From assembly GCA_030837545.1 (NCBI GenBank), contig JAUPKI010000317.1, positions 1 through 53,198 of the forward strand: a DNA stretch of 53,198 bases, in the 5' to 3' direction. Below are positions 19,033 through 26,723 of this stretch, in pieces. The DNA is from Thermodesulfobacteriota bacterium (lineage in GTDB: Bacteria > Desulfobacterota > DSM-4660 > Desulfatiglandales > Desulfatiglandaceae). The notes beneath the pieces were generated by a model. It was given only the letters and a program-made list of their open reading frames with translations. It was not told where the DNA came from and did not search any database. How positions within the stretch are numbered: the stretch's first letter is position 1; each line of letters opens with the position of its first letter. A program made the position numbers and the translations under genes.

Positions 19033-19064
19033 AGCAAAGGGCAAGGGGCATAGGGCGAAGGACA
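19009..19064. repeat. Heptamer tandem tract bridging two genes
   Basis: Eight in-phase 7-mers of the form NNGGGCA (gagggca, gggggca, gggagca, tagagca, aagggca, aggggca, tagggcg, aaggaca). They encode the end of the ABC exporter, cross its stop codon and reach the start of the IHF-family gene. Confidence 0.75.
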
Positions 19065-19089
19065 CATGTCACAAGGGGGGGGGCACGCA

Positions 19090-19455
19090 ATGACGCTGAA
19101 CAAAGAACGTATTGTCAGGAGCGTAATGGAAAATGTGGGTTTCAAGCCGCGGCGGAAAAGCCCCCAGCTCTTCCTCTTTCCGGAACTGGATCGCACGTTC
19201 CTAAGTCGGAAGCGTGCTGGTGAGATCGTCGACTCCCTGTTTGAAAAGATCAAAGGCGCCCTGTCTCGCGGTGAAGATGTACGCATCAGCGGCTTCGGCA
19301 GGTTGGAGGTAAAATTCAAGTGGGCCAGAAAAGGGAGAAATCCGCAGACAGGAGAAATGATTATCCTCAGGTCCAGCAGGACGGTCCGTTTCAAGACCTC
19401 GCCAAGGCTCAGGGAGAAGATCAACGCGCCGGATCTGGAGGTTTCCAAGAGCTGA
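19090..19455 (+). CDS. IHF/HU-family DNA-binding protein with N-terminal insertion
   Basis: A 121-residue nucleoid protein. I take ATG 19090, preceded by an aaggggggggg tract that can serve as Shine-Dalgarno; ATG 19066 is the alternative and would add eight residues. The C-terminal part is canonical: VRISGFGRLEVKFK, then the DNA-minor-groove arm WARKGRNPQTGE and VRFKTSP. The N-terminal helix (TLNKERIVRSVMENVGF) is normal, but about 18 extra residues (around RRKSPQLFLFPELDRTF) separate it from the second helix. It probably bends DNA as a dimer; whether it equals IhfA or IhfB is unclear. Confidence 0.8.
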   Translation: MTLNKERIVRSVMENVGFKPRRKSPQLFLFPELDRTFLSRKRAGEIVDSLFEKIKGALSRGEDVRISGFGRLEVKFKWARKGRNPQTGEMIILRSSRTVRFKTSPRLREKINAPDLEVSKS

Positions 19456-19603
19456 GAACGCACCCTGGGGTTTTCAATGACGACGATTTCATTTTCTCTC
19501 CGGAGCGTTTGGTGCTGACTAAACATTGATGCCTTATCTTGACTGTGGGATATATGGATTTATTATTGATAATGATTACTATGTTGAAAGTTAAAAGTTC
19601 TTT

Positions 19604-19744
19604 CGTCATGCCGGACTTGATCCAGCATCCAGAACGACTAAGCCATTGGAATAATAATGGATTCCGGCTCTCTCCGGAATGACGGCCTGGAATTTACACT
19701 TCTGACAATATCAATAGGATATGGAAACTTTGGACTGTGGAGTT
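19604..19744. repeat. MITE/REP-like palindromic element, copy E
   Basis: The arms cgtcatgccggacttgatcc (from 19604) and ggattccggctctctccgga (ending near 19680), then the outer 19-bp sequence at 19726-19744 that is the exact inverse of 8352-8370. It lies in the 348-bp gap before the glycan locus. I see no convincing promoter in that gap. Confidence 0.65.
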
Positions 19745-19803
19745 ACTATATAACTTGCTGTTATTTGTTTTGAAAATTTCAAAAAGGGATTTCTCTGACC
19801 ATT

Positions 19804-21240
19804 ATGCTGCTTCGCCGCCATATTCTTCTTAGCGCCCTCAAACTATTTGATATCGCGATCATGGCCCTCTCTTATCTTCTCGCAGCAGGGACGCTATCGC
19901 GCTACTCGGTCCCACTCTCTATTGAGCGACTCCTTTCCCTCCAGATGTCCATAAAGGAAATCATCTTTTTCTCATCACTGCTGCTGTCATGGCACATTCT
20001 ATTTATCCTCTTCGGATTCTACCGATCGCGGCGTGTTTCCACTCGAAAACAGGAAATCACCGATCTGCTAAAGGCCGACCTGTGTGGAACGTTAACCCTG
20101 TTTATTGCAGCGAGACTATTCAATGTTGTGATGGTTACTCCCCTTTTTCTGGGAGTCTTCTGGGTAACGGCCACCGCCATTGGCATCTTGAACAGACTCT
20201 TGCTCAGATGGGGGCTCGGCTGGATCAGGGTGAAGGGTAGGAATCTGAGATATGTTCTGATTATCGGGACAGATGATCGAGCGATCAATTTGGCCCATCT
20301 GATTGAAACCAAGGCAAAACTTGGCTACTGCCTGACAGGTTTTGTGAACGGAAACGGAGAAGGGATTCGAAAGGTACAGGAAACCGGTTATCCTGTCGTG
20401 ACCGATTTCAAGGGCTTTCCATCTTTTGTCAGAGACCGGGCGGTGGATGAGGTCTGGATCAGCCACCCCAGAGACGTCATTGAAGGCGAGTTGTCGCGAC
20501 TTGTTGTTTTCTGTCGAAAATGCGGCATGATCATCCGCTATTTCTCCGGGCACTTAGAGTCGATGCAGGCCCTTTCAGAAGGCATACCCTTTGAAGACGA
20601 GTCGGTGTTTACATCTTATCCCGGTCCGGTGGATGCCAACTTTTTCATGGGAAAACGGTTGATGGATATCGTGGGTTCGCTGGCATTACTGGTTATTTTG
20701 TCGCCCTTGTTGGCCATCGCCGCTGTTCTCGTCAAGGTTACGTCGCCAGGGCCGGTCTTTTTCGTTCAGGAAAGGATCGGTTTTAACAGGCGCAAATTCC
20801 GTCTGTACAAATTCAGGACCATGTGCCAGGGGGCAGAGCAAAGGCTTTTCGAACTGGAACACCTTAACGAAATCAGCGGCCCCGTTTTTAAAATGGCGAA
20901 TGATCCGAGGCTTACGAGAATCGGCAAATTTTTGCGCAAGTCAAGTATCGATGAATTCCCTCAGCTTTTCAATGTCCTGAAAGGCGACATGAGCCTGGTA
21001 GGGCCGAGACCCCTGCCGGTGCGGGATTATCATGGATTTAATGAAGATTGGTATCGTCGTCGTCTCTGCGTGCTTCCCGGGATGACCTGTCTCTGGCAGG
21101 TCAACGGCAGAAATGCCATTCCATTTGACGAGTGGATGGGACTGGATTTGAAATATATTGATCAGTGGTCGTTGCGGCTTGATTTCCAAATCCTGTTGAA
21201 AACAATTCCAGCGGTCTTGAAAGGGTCAGGAGCAGCATAA
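19804..21240 (+). CDS. Polyprenyl-phosphate sugar-1-phosphate transferase (WbaP/EpsE type)
   Basis: A 478-residue initiating glycosyltransferase that loads the first sugar phosphate onto undecaprenyl phosphate. The N-terminus has four to five membrane segments, then a CoA_binding_3-like Rossmann segment (RYVLIIGTDDRAINLA). The C-terminal bacterial sugar transferase domain starts near MGKRLMDIVGS and has SPGPVFFVQERIG, YKFRTM, SSIDEFPQLFNVLKGDMSLVG in pieces, PRPL and WQVNGR. It is the first gene of a long plus-strand operon and sets that locus as a Wzy-type polysaccharide or glycolipid cluster. The sugar specificity is unknown. Confidence 0.92.
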   Translation: MLLRRHILLSALKLFDIAIMALSYLLAAGTLSRYSVPLSIERLLSLQMSIKEIIFFSSLLLSWHILFILFGFYRSRRVSTRKQEITDLLKADLCGTLTLFIAARLFNVVMVTPLFLGVFWVTATAIGILNRLLLRWGLGWIRVKGRNLRYVLIIGTDDRAINLAHLIETKAKLGYCLTGFVNGNGEGIRKVQETGYPVVTDFKGFPSFVRDRAVDEVWISHPRDVIEGELSRLVVFCRKCGMIIRYFSGHLESMQALSEGIPFEDESVFTSYPGPVDANFFMGKRLMDIVGSLALLVILSPLLAIAAVLVKVTSPGPVFFVQERIGFNRRKFRLYKFRTMCQGAEQRLFELEHLNEISGPVFKMANDPRLTRIGKFLRKSSIDEFPQLFNVLKGDMSLVGPRPLPVRDYHGFNEDWYRRRLCVLPGMTCLWQVNGRNAIPFDEWMGLDLKYIDQWSLRLDFQILLKTIPAVLKGSGAA

Positions 21241-21305
21241 TTGTCGGCCGTTTCTCAATCAAAACCGCAGCCTCTCATCAGTAGGACCATTGTTAAATAA
21301 ACGCC

Positions 21306-22793
21306 ATGACCATCGTTGAAATGTTGGAAAAAACCAAAGGGTCTTTCTCCGAAAAAACTGCCATCATTTGTGCACAAAAAACACTCTCCTATGATGACGT
21401 GTACATCCAGTCCAACGCCCTGGCAAATTTTCTGGTGGCAACCGGCCTCAAAAAAGGGGGGTATGTGGGTGTGATGCTGAAAAAATCGCCTGAGGTTGTT
21501 GTCTCCTTTCTGGGTGTTGCTGCTGCCGGCGGTATTGTCTTCCCGGTGGACTACACGCAGACACTTGCCCACATCCAATACATCCTGAATCTTACCAAAC
21601 CGTCGGCCCTGGTAGTGGAAGCAGAATTCCAGCCTTTGCTTTCAAAACTCGACCTCACTTGTCCGGAGGAACGTATCCTTGTTATCGGGAAAATGGGGGG
21701 GGGGCGATACAGCCCATGGAGAGGCATCCTCTCAGGGCGTCCTCGCGGCAGGCCTGATGTGAAGGTCCAGGAGGATGATGTCGTATATTTGAACTTCACA
21801 TCAGGGACCACCGGCGTTCCTAAGGCGGCTGTCGCCACCCACGAAAATATTTACTGGAATACCCTCGCCTCAATCGAAGCCCTGAATCTCACCCCAGATG
21901 ACATCCATCTCTGCCTCTTTCCTGTTTTCGGCCATCCTCACGAGCTGTTTGCCCGTCCACTCTATTTGGGAGGAACCATTGTCCTGATAGATAGTATCGC
22001 CCCCAAAACGATCGCTAAGGCTATTTCAGATAATCGGGTGACCTGTATGATGGGGGTTGCATCCATATACCAAACCTTGATCCGGTTCCATGAGTCCAAT
22101 CCTTTCGATTCCAATTCTCTGAGGGTCCCCGAAAGCGGCGGCATGCACATTTATCCCTCCTTGGCCCATCAATTCAGAGAAAGGTTCGGGATCTCGATGA
22201 TACCGGTTTGGGGAAGTACCGAAACCATGGGAATCGCCTTCGCCAATCCGGTTGACGATACAAAAAAGGAAGGATCGATCGGAAGACCCTGCCCGTACTA
22301 CCAGGCAAAAATCGTGGGGGAAAATGGAGAGGACCTGGCAGAAAACGATATTGGCGAGATGGCCGTCAAAGGACCTGCCGTCTCTGCCGGATATCTTGAA
22401 AACTTGGAAGAAACCCGGAAGTGCATGAAGGATGGGTGGTTCTATACAGATGACCTGGCAAGAAAGGACGCTGATGGCTATTTCTATTTTGTCGCCAGGA
22501 AAAGCGGGATGATGAAAGTGGCAGGAATGAAGGTATTCCCTGTGGAGATTGAGGATGTCTTGAGTTCGCATCCAAAGATTGCCGAAGCAGCGGTTACCAG
22601 GGTTTATGATCGGTTACACGGGGAAATGCCCAAGGCCGTTATCGTCCTGAAAGCGGGAGAAGAAATGGACAAGATGGAGATACGCAGGTATTGTGAGGAG
22701 CGTATGGCGAAATACAAGGTACCCCGCGTCATAGAGTTTCGAGCAGAATTGCCGAAGAGTCCAGGAGGGAAGGTCCTATATCGGTTATTGTGA
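21306..22793 (+). CDS. AMP-forming acyl/aryl ligase (ANL superfamily)
   Basis: A 495-residue adenylating enzyme that activates a carboxylic acid as acyl-AMP and passes it to CoA or a carrier protein. The P-loop is FTSGTTGVPK (about 164-173). Further motifs are VWGSTETMG, the hinge region around FYTDDLARKD and VARKSGMMKVAGMKVFP, and the C-terminal catalytic Lys in KSPGGKVLYR (about K489). There is no carrier domain in the window, so CoA or a remote ACP is the likely acceptor. It sits directly before an alcohol dehydrogenase and three shikimate-pathway genes, which hints at an aromatic or cyclohexane acid as substrate (inference). Confidence 0.88.
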   Translation: MTIVEMLEKTKGSFSEKTAIICAQKTLSYDDVYIQSNALANFLVATGLKKGGYVGVMLKKSPEVVVSFLGVAAAGGIVFPVDYTQTLAHIQYILNLTKPSALVVEAEFQPLLSKLDLTCPEERILVIGKMGGGRYSPWRGILSGRPRGRPDVKVQEDDVVYLNFTSGTTGVPKAAVATHENIYWNTLASIEALNLTPDDIHLCLFPVFGHPHELFARPLYLGGTIVLIDSIAPKTIAKAISDNRVTCMMGVASIYQTLIRFHESNPFDSNSLRVPESGGMHIYPSLAHQFRERFGISMIPVWGSTETMGIAFANPVDDTKKEGSIGRPCPYYQAKIVGENGEDLAENDIGEMAVKGPAVSAGYLENLEETRKCMKDGWFYTDDLARKDADGYFYFVARKSGMMKVAGMKVFPVEIEDVLSSHPKIAEAAVTRVYDRLHGEMPKAVIVLKAGEEMDKMEIRRYCEERMAKYKVPRVIEFRAELPKSPGGKVLYRLL

Positions 22794-22817
22794 CAAGAGA
22801 GACAGGAAACCCGTGCC

Positions 22818-23945
22818 ATGGAATCAAAAGCCGTTGTACTGTATGCCGATAGGTTGCCAATGAAGGGGATTGTCCAACCGGGTCCCCATGAACTGTACCA
22901 GAACCCACGCATAGCCGTCGAAACACGTCCATTGGGCGATCTGGACCCGGATGATATCCGTGTAGAAATGATCTACGCCGGAATTTGCGGAACGGATGTC
23001 CATTTAGTGGAAACCAATCCTAACACCGGGTATATTCGCTGTTCGGCGCCGGCGGATATCCCGGAAACCGGACGGGTCTTGGGACATGAAGGCGTTGGCA
23101 AGGTTATTGCGACTGGTAGCCATGTCCACAACGTGAAATCCGGCGCACTGGTGGCATTTGAATCCATCATCGTCTGTCACCACTGCAACGAATGCCGCAG
23201 CGGAAGATTCAATCAGTGCCGAAATGCCCGCTTGCTGGGGCTTGAGCGGGACGGCCTCTTTGGCACAATGGTTGATGTACCCGCCTTACTGGCCCACGAT
23301 ATTGCGCAATATGTCTTGACCGACCAGGATCTTAAAGGGATGGCCTGTCTGGAACCTGCAGGCGTGGCATTCGTCGCATGCCAGAACGGCCAGGTATCCG
23401 AAGGAGATGTGGTGGTTGTTTTCGGGGCAGGCCCTATAGGGCTGTTCTCTGCCATGATGGCCAGGGATATCTTTGGGGCCTCACAAGTCCATACAGTGGA
23501 GCCGATACCATTCAGGAGGAAATTGGCCGAAAAATGGTGTAATCAGACATATGATGTGGAGGATTTCTTAAATAACTGCCCGAAATCGGTAGATGTGATT
23601 ATTGAGGCATCGGGCCGTCTGGACAATGTCACAAGGATATTCCGTCGCGTGAATGCCAATGGTCGAATTGTCCTCCTGGCAAGAAGCGGGGGCTCTCTGG
23701 AAATTCGTGACGTGGATCACATGATTAGCAATGCAGTGACGCTGACAGGCTCACGGGGGCACCTCGGCGGCGCGTTTGAGACAATCCTGAGTCTTTGCAG
23801 AAACGGGAGATTATCCTTGCATGAATTTGTGACGGAGGTTGTCAGGGGGCCGGAAGGGCTTGCGGATATCCTTGGCTCGCCGGAGCGGATCCTACAAGAA
23901 AATTGCAAGGTTCTGGCTTCGTTTCAGGATTTGCTCAATCATTAA
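22818..23945 (+). CDS. Zinc-dependent medium-chain alcohol/polyol dehydrogenase
   Basis: A 375-residue MDR-family enzyme. Catalytic zinc residues are C57 (GICGTD) and H90/E91 (LGHEGVG). The structural zinc site is complete with C120, C123, C126 and C134. The nucleotide-binding motif is GAGPIG in VVVFGAGPIGLFS. The family includes threonine and sorbitol dehydrogenases and cyclitol dehydrogenases of antibiotic pathways. It is 24 bp after the ligase and 28 bp before DAHP synthase, so it may oxidise or reduce a cyclitol or quinate-like intermediate of this block. That substrate is my inference. Confidence 0.88.
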   Translation: MESKAVVLYADRLPMKGIVQPGPHELYQNPRIAVETRPLGDLDPDDIRVEMIYAGICGTDVHLVETNPNTGYIRCSAPADIPETGRVLGHEGVGKVIATGSHVHNVKSGALVAFESIIVCHHCNECRSGRFNQCRNARLLGLERDGLFGTMVDVPALLAHDIAQYVLTDQDLKGMACLEPAGVAFVACQNGQVSEGDVVVVFGAGPIGLFSAMMARDIFGASQVHTVEPIPFRRKLAEKWCNQTYDVEDFLNNCPKSVDVIIEASGRLDNVTRIFRRVNANGRIVLLARSGGSLEIRDVDHMISNAVTLTGSRGHLGGAFETILSLCRNGRLSLHEFVTEVVRGPEGLADILGSPERILQENCKVLASFQDLLNH

Positions 23946-23973
23946 AACAACACGCGGAGACTGTTGAATTATT

Positions 23974-25053
23974 ATGGATGATAATAAGGAAAGATTGAAA
24001 GAACTCAGGTCCCAGATGACCCACGTCAATGAGAAGATAATGAATCATCTCAATGAGTTCTTCCAGATATCAAACAGAATCGGTCACGTGAAAGATGAAA
24101 TGGGCCTGCCCCACTTCGACCCGGTTAGAGAATCTGAGATGCTTAGAGAAATCAGGGAGAAAAACAAGGGGCCCATGCCTTATGATCTCATGAAAAGAAT
24201 CTTCAAAGACCTGTTCAGGGCCTCGGTTGAAGAAATGGGTGTGGGAAAACGAAGAAGGCTGGAAGTGGACCGGCTGCCTGACCGCGAAGGCCAGGTCATT
24301 GTCGTCAATGGCGTCGAAATAGGGGGTCAACGGCCGGTCCTGATGGCTGGCCCGTGCGCGGTCGAAAGCTATGAGCAGCTTCGCACAACCGCCGAGAGAC
24401 TTCATCAACTCGGGGTTCGCATCTTGAGGGGAGGGGCATTCAAGCCGCGGACCTCTCCCTACAGCTTTCAAGGACTTGAGGAGGAGGGACTGAAGATACT
24501 GAGACGTGTCGCTGATGAACTCCATATGGCGGTCATTTCAGAGGTCATCGATACAAGAAGTGTTCCGCTGGTTGCTGAATATGCCGACATTCTGCAGGTC
24601 GGGACCCGAAACATGTTTAATTATGCCCTTCTAAAGGAGCTTGGAAAGATCCATAAGCCGGTGATGATAAAAAGGGGTATGATGGCTACCATCGATGAAC
24701 TCATTCTCGCGGCAGAGTATGTTTATATAGGGGGAAACCATGAGATCATGTTATGCGAAAGGGGGATCAGGACCTATGAAACCCAGACCAGAAACACCCT
24801 CGATATCTCGTCTATCCCTATCTTAGCCAAGGAAACAGCCCTTCCCGTTATCGTTGACATCAGCCATTCCCTGGGCAGGAAGGACATTGTTAAACCCATG
24901 GCCCGGGCGGCTCTGTCGGCCGGGGCGCACGGAATCATGTTTGAATCCCACCATGATCCGAAGATCGCTCTTTCAGATTCAGAACAACAGTTGGACCTCA
25001 AGGAGGCTGAAGAGCTCGTTCGTTATCTGGAAGGTTTTTTTGAATTATCGTGA
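23974..25053 (+). CDS. DAHP synthase with degenerate N-terminal chorismate mutase domain
   Basis: The 359 residues comprise an AroQ-type chorismate-mutase-like domain (1-90) and a type I-beta DAHP synthase (about 105-355), which joins PEP and erythrose 4-phosphate at the head of the shikimate pathway. Synthase motifs: MAGPCAVES, RGGAFKPRTSPYSFQG, KRGM, ERGIRTYE and DISHSLGRKD. Against E. coli chorismate mutase by hand, R11, K39, D48, R51 and E52 have counterparts (R12, K40, D49, R52, E53), but catalytic R28 becomes F29 and Q88 appears as Met. The mutase domain is thus probably inactive or purely regulatory. In the family this domain mediates feedback control. Confidence 0.92.
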   Translation: MDDNKERLKELRSQMTHVNEKIMNHLNEFFQISNRIGHVKDEMGLPHFDPVRESEMLREIREKNKGPMPYDLMKRIFKDLFRASVEEMGVGKRRRLEVDRLPDREGQVIVVNGVEIGGQRPVLMAGPCAVESYEQLRTTAERLHQLGVRILRGGAFKPRTSPYSFQGLEEEGLKILRRVADELHMAVISEVIDTRSVPLVAEYADILQVGTRNMFNYALLKELGKIHKPVMIKRGMMATIDELILAAEYVYIGGNHEIMLCERGIRTYETQTRNTLDISSIPILAKETALPVIVDISHSLGRKDIVKPMARAALSAGAHGIMFESHHDPKIALSDSEQQLDLKEAEELVRYLEGFFELS

Positions 25054-25101
25054 TCCTGCAAACCGTAGGCCCTATTTGAGAGGTTCGTTGCGAGGCTGGT
25101 G

Positions 25102-26220
25102 ATGAGAAGCCGTATCAACCATAGCGGAAATGTCATATATCATGTGGAAGTTAAAACGAGCACCTCCACTTATCCCATCACTATCGGTGAGCCGCTTTTG
25201 GATTCATTCAAAGGGTTTTTTAAGGGGTATCCCAGCGTCTTTCTGTTAACAAATGATACGGTCTTCGACCTCTATAACGAGAATCTTATCCGCCAGATGG
25301 AAAATGACCTCCCTTTCCTTTCTCATATGACCGTCCCAGACGGGGAGAGATACAAGAGCATCGAGACATTGAATGGCATATACGAGGAACTTTCATCGAA
25401 AGGACTGGGTCGTGATGGGTGTGTGATCGCCTTTGGCGGCGGCGTCATCGGCGATTTGGCAGGCTTTGCGGCTGCCACGTTTATGAGAGGGGTTGATTAC
25501 GCGCAGATCCCGACTACGCTCCTGGCCATGGTGGACAGCAGCATCGGCGGAAAAACCGGAATCAACCTTATCAAAGGGAAGAATATGGTTGGGTCTTTCC
25601 ATCATCCCAAAGCCGTATTCTGTGATCTCAGTTTTCTAAATACACTGCCTGAAAGACAATTCAACGCGGGCGTAATGGAGGTCATCAAATATGGGCTAAT
25701 ACTGGATGAGGCCTTTTACAGGTTTATCCTGGCCAACAGGGACCGCGTAGCCGCCCGAGACAGGGATGTCGTTGCTTATCTGGTCTATCGATGCTGCGAA
25801 TTGAAGGCCCAGATCGTCGGTCAGGATGAGAAGGATAAGGGCATCCGGGCTATCCTGAATTTTGGCCATACCGTAGGACATGCACTGGAGAGTTATACCG
25901 GCTATCGCGTGTATCTGCACGGAGAGGCAGTGGCATTGGGCAGCCTTGTCATCATTCGCCATCTTGTTGAAAAAGGGGTATTGAGCATTCAATCCTTAGA
26001 GGAATTTAAAGGGATTCTGGGTTTTTTCGAACTGCCAACCTCCCTTCCTTCGGATTTTGAAGTTGACGCGATATTGAGGCATTTTTCTTATGACAAGAAA
26101 AAGGAGCATGGCAAATCCCGATGGGTAACACTGCGAGACGTAGGATCTGCTGAATGGGGGCAGGCTATGGACATTGAAGAGGTGAACAGCATTCTGCGGG
26201 GGCTTCAAAGAAATGGATAA
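25102..26220 (+). CDS. aroB: 3-dehydroquinate synthase
   Basis: Cyclises DAHP to 3-dehydroquinate using NAD and a divalent metal. It has 372 residues from the ATG at 25102, which has a GAGG 6 bp upstream; a GTG one codon earlier is possible. Motifs are the NAD loop GGGVIGDLAGFAAATFMRG, the PTTLLAMVDSSIGGKTGIN stretch, the canonical KNMVGSFHHPK, and metal ligands in EVIKYG and FGHTVGHALE with a following HGEAVALG. It looks like true dehydroquinate synthase rather than an amino-DHQ or sugar-phosphate cyclase relative, judged from the intact GKNMVG loop. It overlaps the next gene by 8 bp. Confidence 0.92.
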   Translation: MRSRINHSGNVIYHVEVKTSTSTYPITIGEPLLDSFKGFFKGYPSVFLLTNDTVFDLYNENLIRQMENDLPFLSHMTVPDGERYKSIETLNGIYEELSSKGLGRDGCVIAFGGGVIGDLAGFAAATFMRGVDYAQIPTTLLAMVDSSIGGKTGINLIKGKNMVGSFHHPKAVFCDLSFLNTLPERQFNAGVMEVIKYGLILDEAFYRFILANRDRVAARDRDVVAYLVYRCCELKAQIVGQDEKDKGIRAILNFGHTVGHALESYTGYRVYLHGEAVALGSLVIIRHLVEKGVLSIQSLEEFKGILGFFELPTSLPSDFEVDAILRHFSYDKKKEHGKSRWVTLRDVGSAEWGQAMDIEEVNSILRGLQRNG

Positions 26221-26650
26221 CATATCTATCCTGGTGATCAATGGTCCTAACCTGAATATGCTGGGTAGAAGGGAACCGGATCAATATGGGGATATGGGAT
26301 TAGATGAAATCTGCCGGAAAATCAAATCCCATGCAGAAAAGAGGAATATTCGGGTTGAATTTTTCCAGAGCAACATGGAGGGCGAGCTGATTAACCGCAT
26401 CCAGGAGGCCCCGACGCGTTTTTCCGGGATCATCATTAATGCCGGTGCATATTCACATACCAGCATTGCGATACGAGACGCTGTTTCAAGCATTTCTGTC
26501 CCCGTTGTCGAGGTTCATATCTCCAATATCTATAATCGTGAAGGATTCCGTCATCATTCCTATCTCGCCCCTGTATGTGCAGGATCCATCGTCGGCTTTG
26601 GATACCTAAGCTATATTCTGGCCCTGGAGTATTTTAGCTTGTCTCGTTAG
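26213..26650 (+). CDS. aroQ: 3-dehydroquinate dehydratase, type II
   Basis: Converts 3-dehydroquinate to 3-dehydroshikimate. The 145 residues fit the small dodecameric type II enzyme. Motifs are NGPNLNMLGRREPDQYG with the catalytic Tyr Y25, NAGAYSHTSIAIRDA with N76 and H82, and EVHISNIYNREGFRHHS with H102. Its start lies inside the aroB coding sequence (8-bp overlap), so the two are translationally coupled. No aroE, aroK, aroA or aroC follows, so this operon stops at dehydroshikimate. The enzyme could be biosynthetic in a side pathway rather than for general aromatic amino acids. Confidence 0.95.
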   Translation: MDNISILVINGPNLNMLGRREPDQYGDMGLDEICRKIKSHAEKRNIRVEFFQSNMEGELINRIQEAPTRFSGIIINAGAYSHTSIAIRDAVSSISVPVVEVHISNIYNREGFRHHSYLAPVCAGSIVGFGYLSYILALEYFSLSR

Positions 26651-26723
26651 ACCGATGGACATTCAAGACCTGATGACAGCATCGGTTAACGATTCAACCC
26701 CTGAGAAGCCATAAAGAAGAACC

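Noticed and set aside
19700-19803. Promoter directly upstream of the sugar transferase
   Set aside because: Several TTGnnn and TATATA-like words occur, but none has a 16-18 bp spacing, and no sigma-54 pair (GG-N10-GC) was found.
23974-26650. AHBA-type amino-shikimate cluster
   Set aside because: DAHP synthase, aroB and aroQ are present, but there is no AHBA-synthase-type aminotransferase, kinase or phosphatase of the RifK/N/M kind in the window, and aroB looks like the ordinary enzyme.
26654-26713. Tiny 19-codon ORF between aroQ and the molybdoenzyme
   Set aside because: No Shine-Dalgarno, no distinctive composition and no recognisable peptide; most likely chance.
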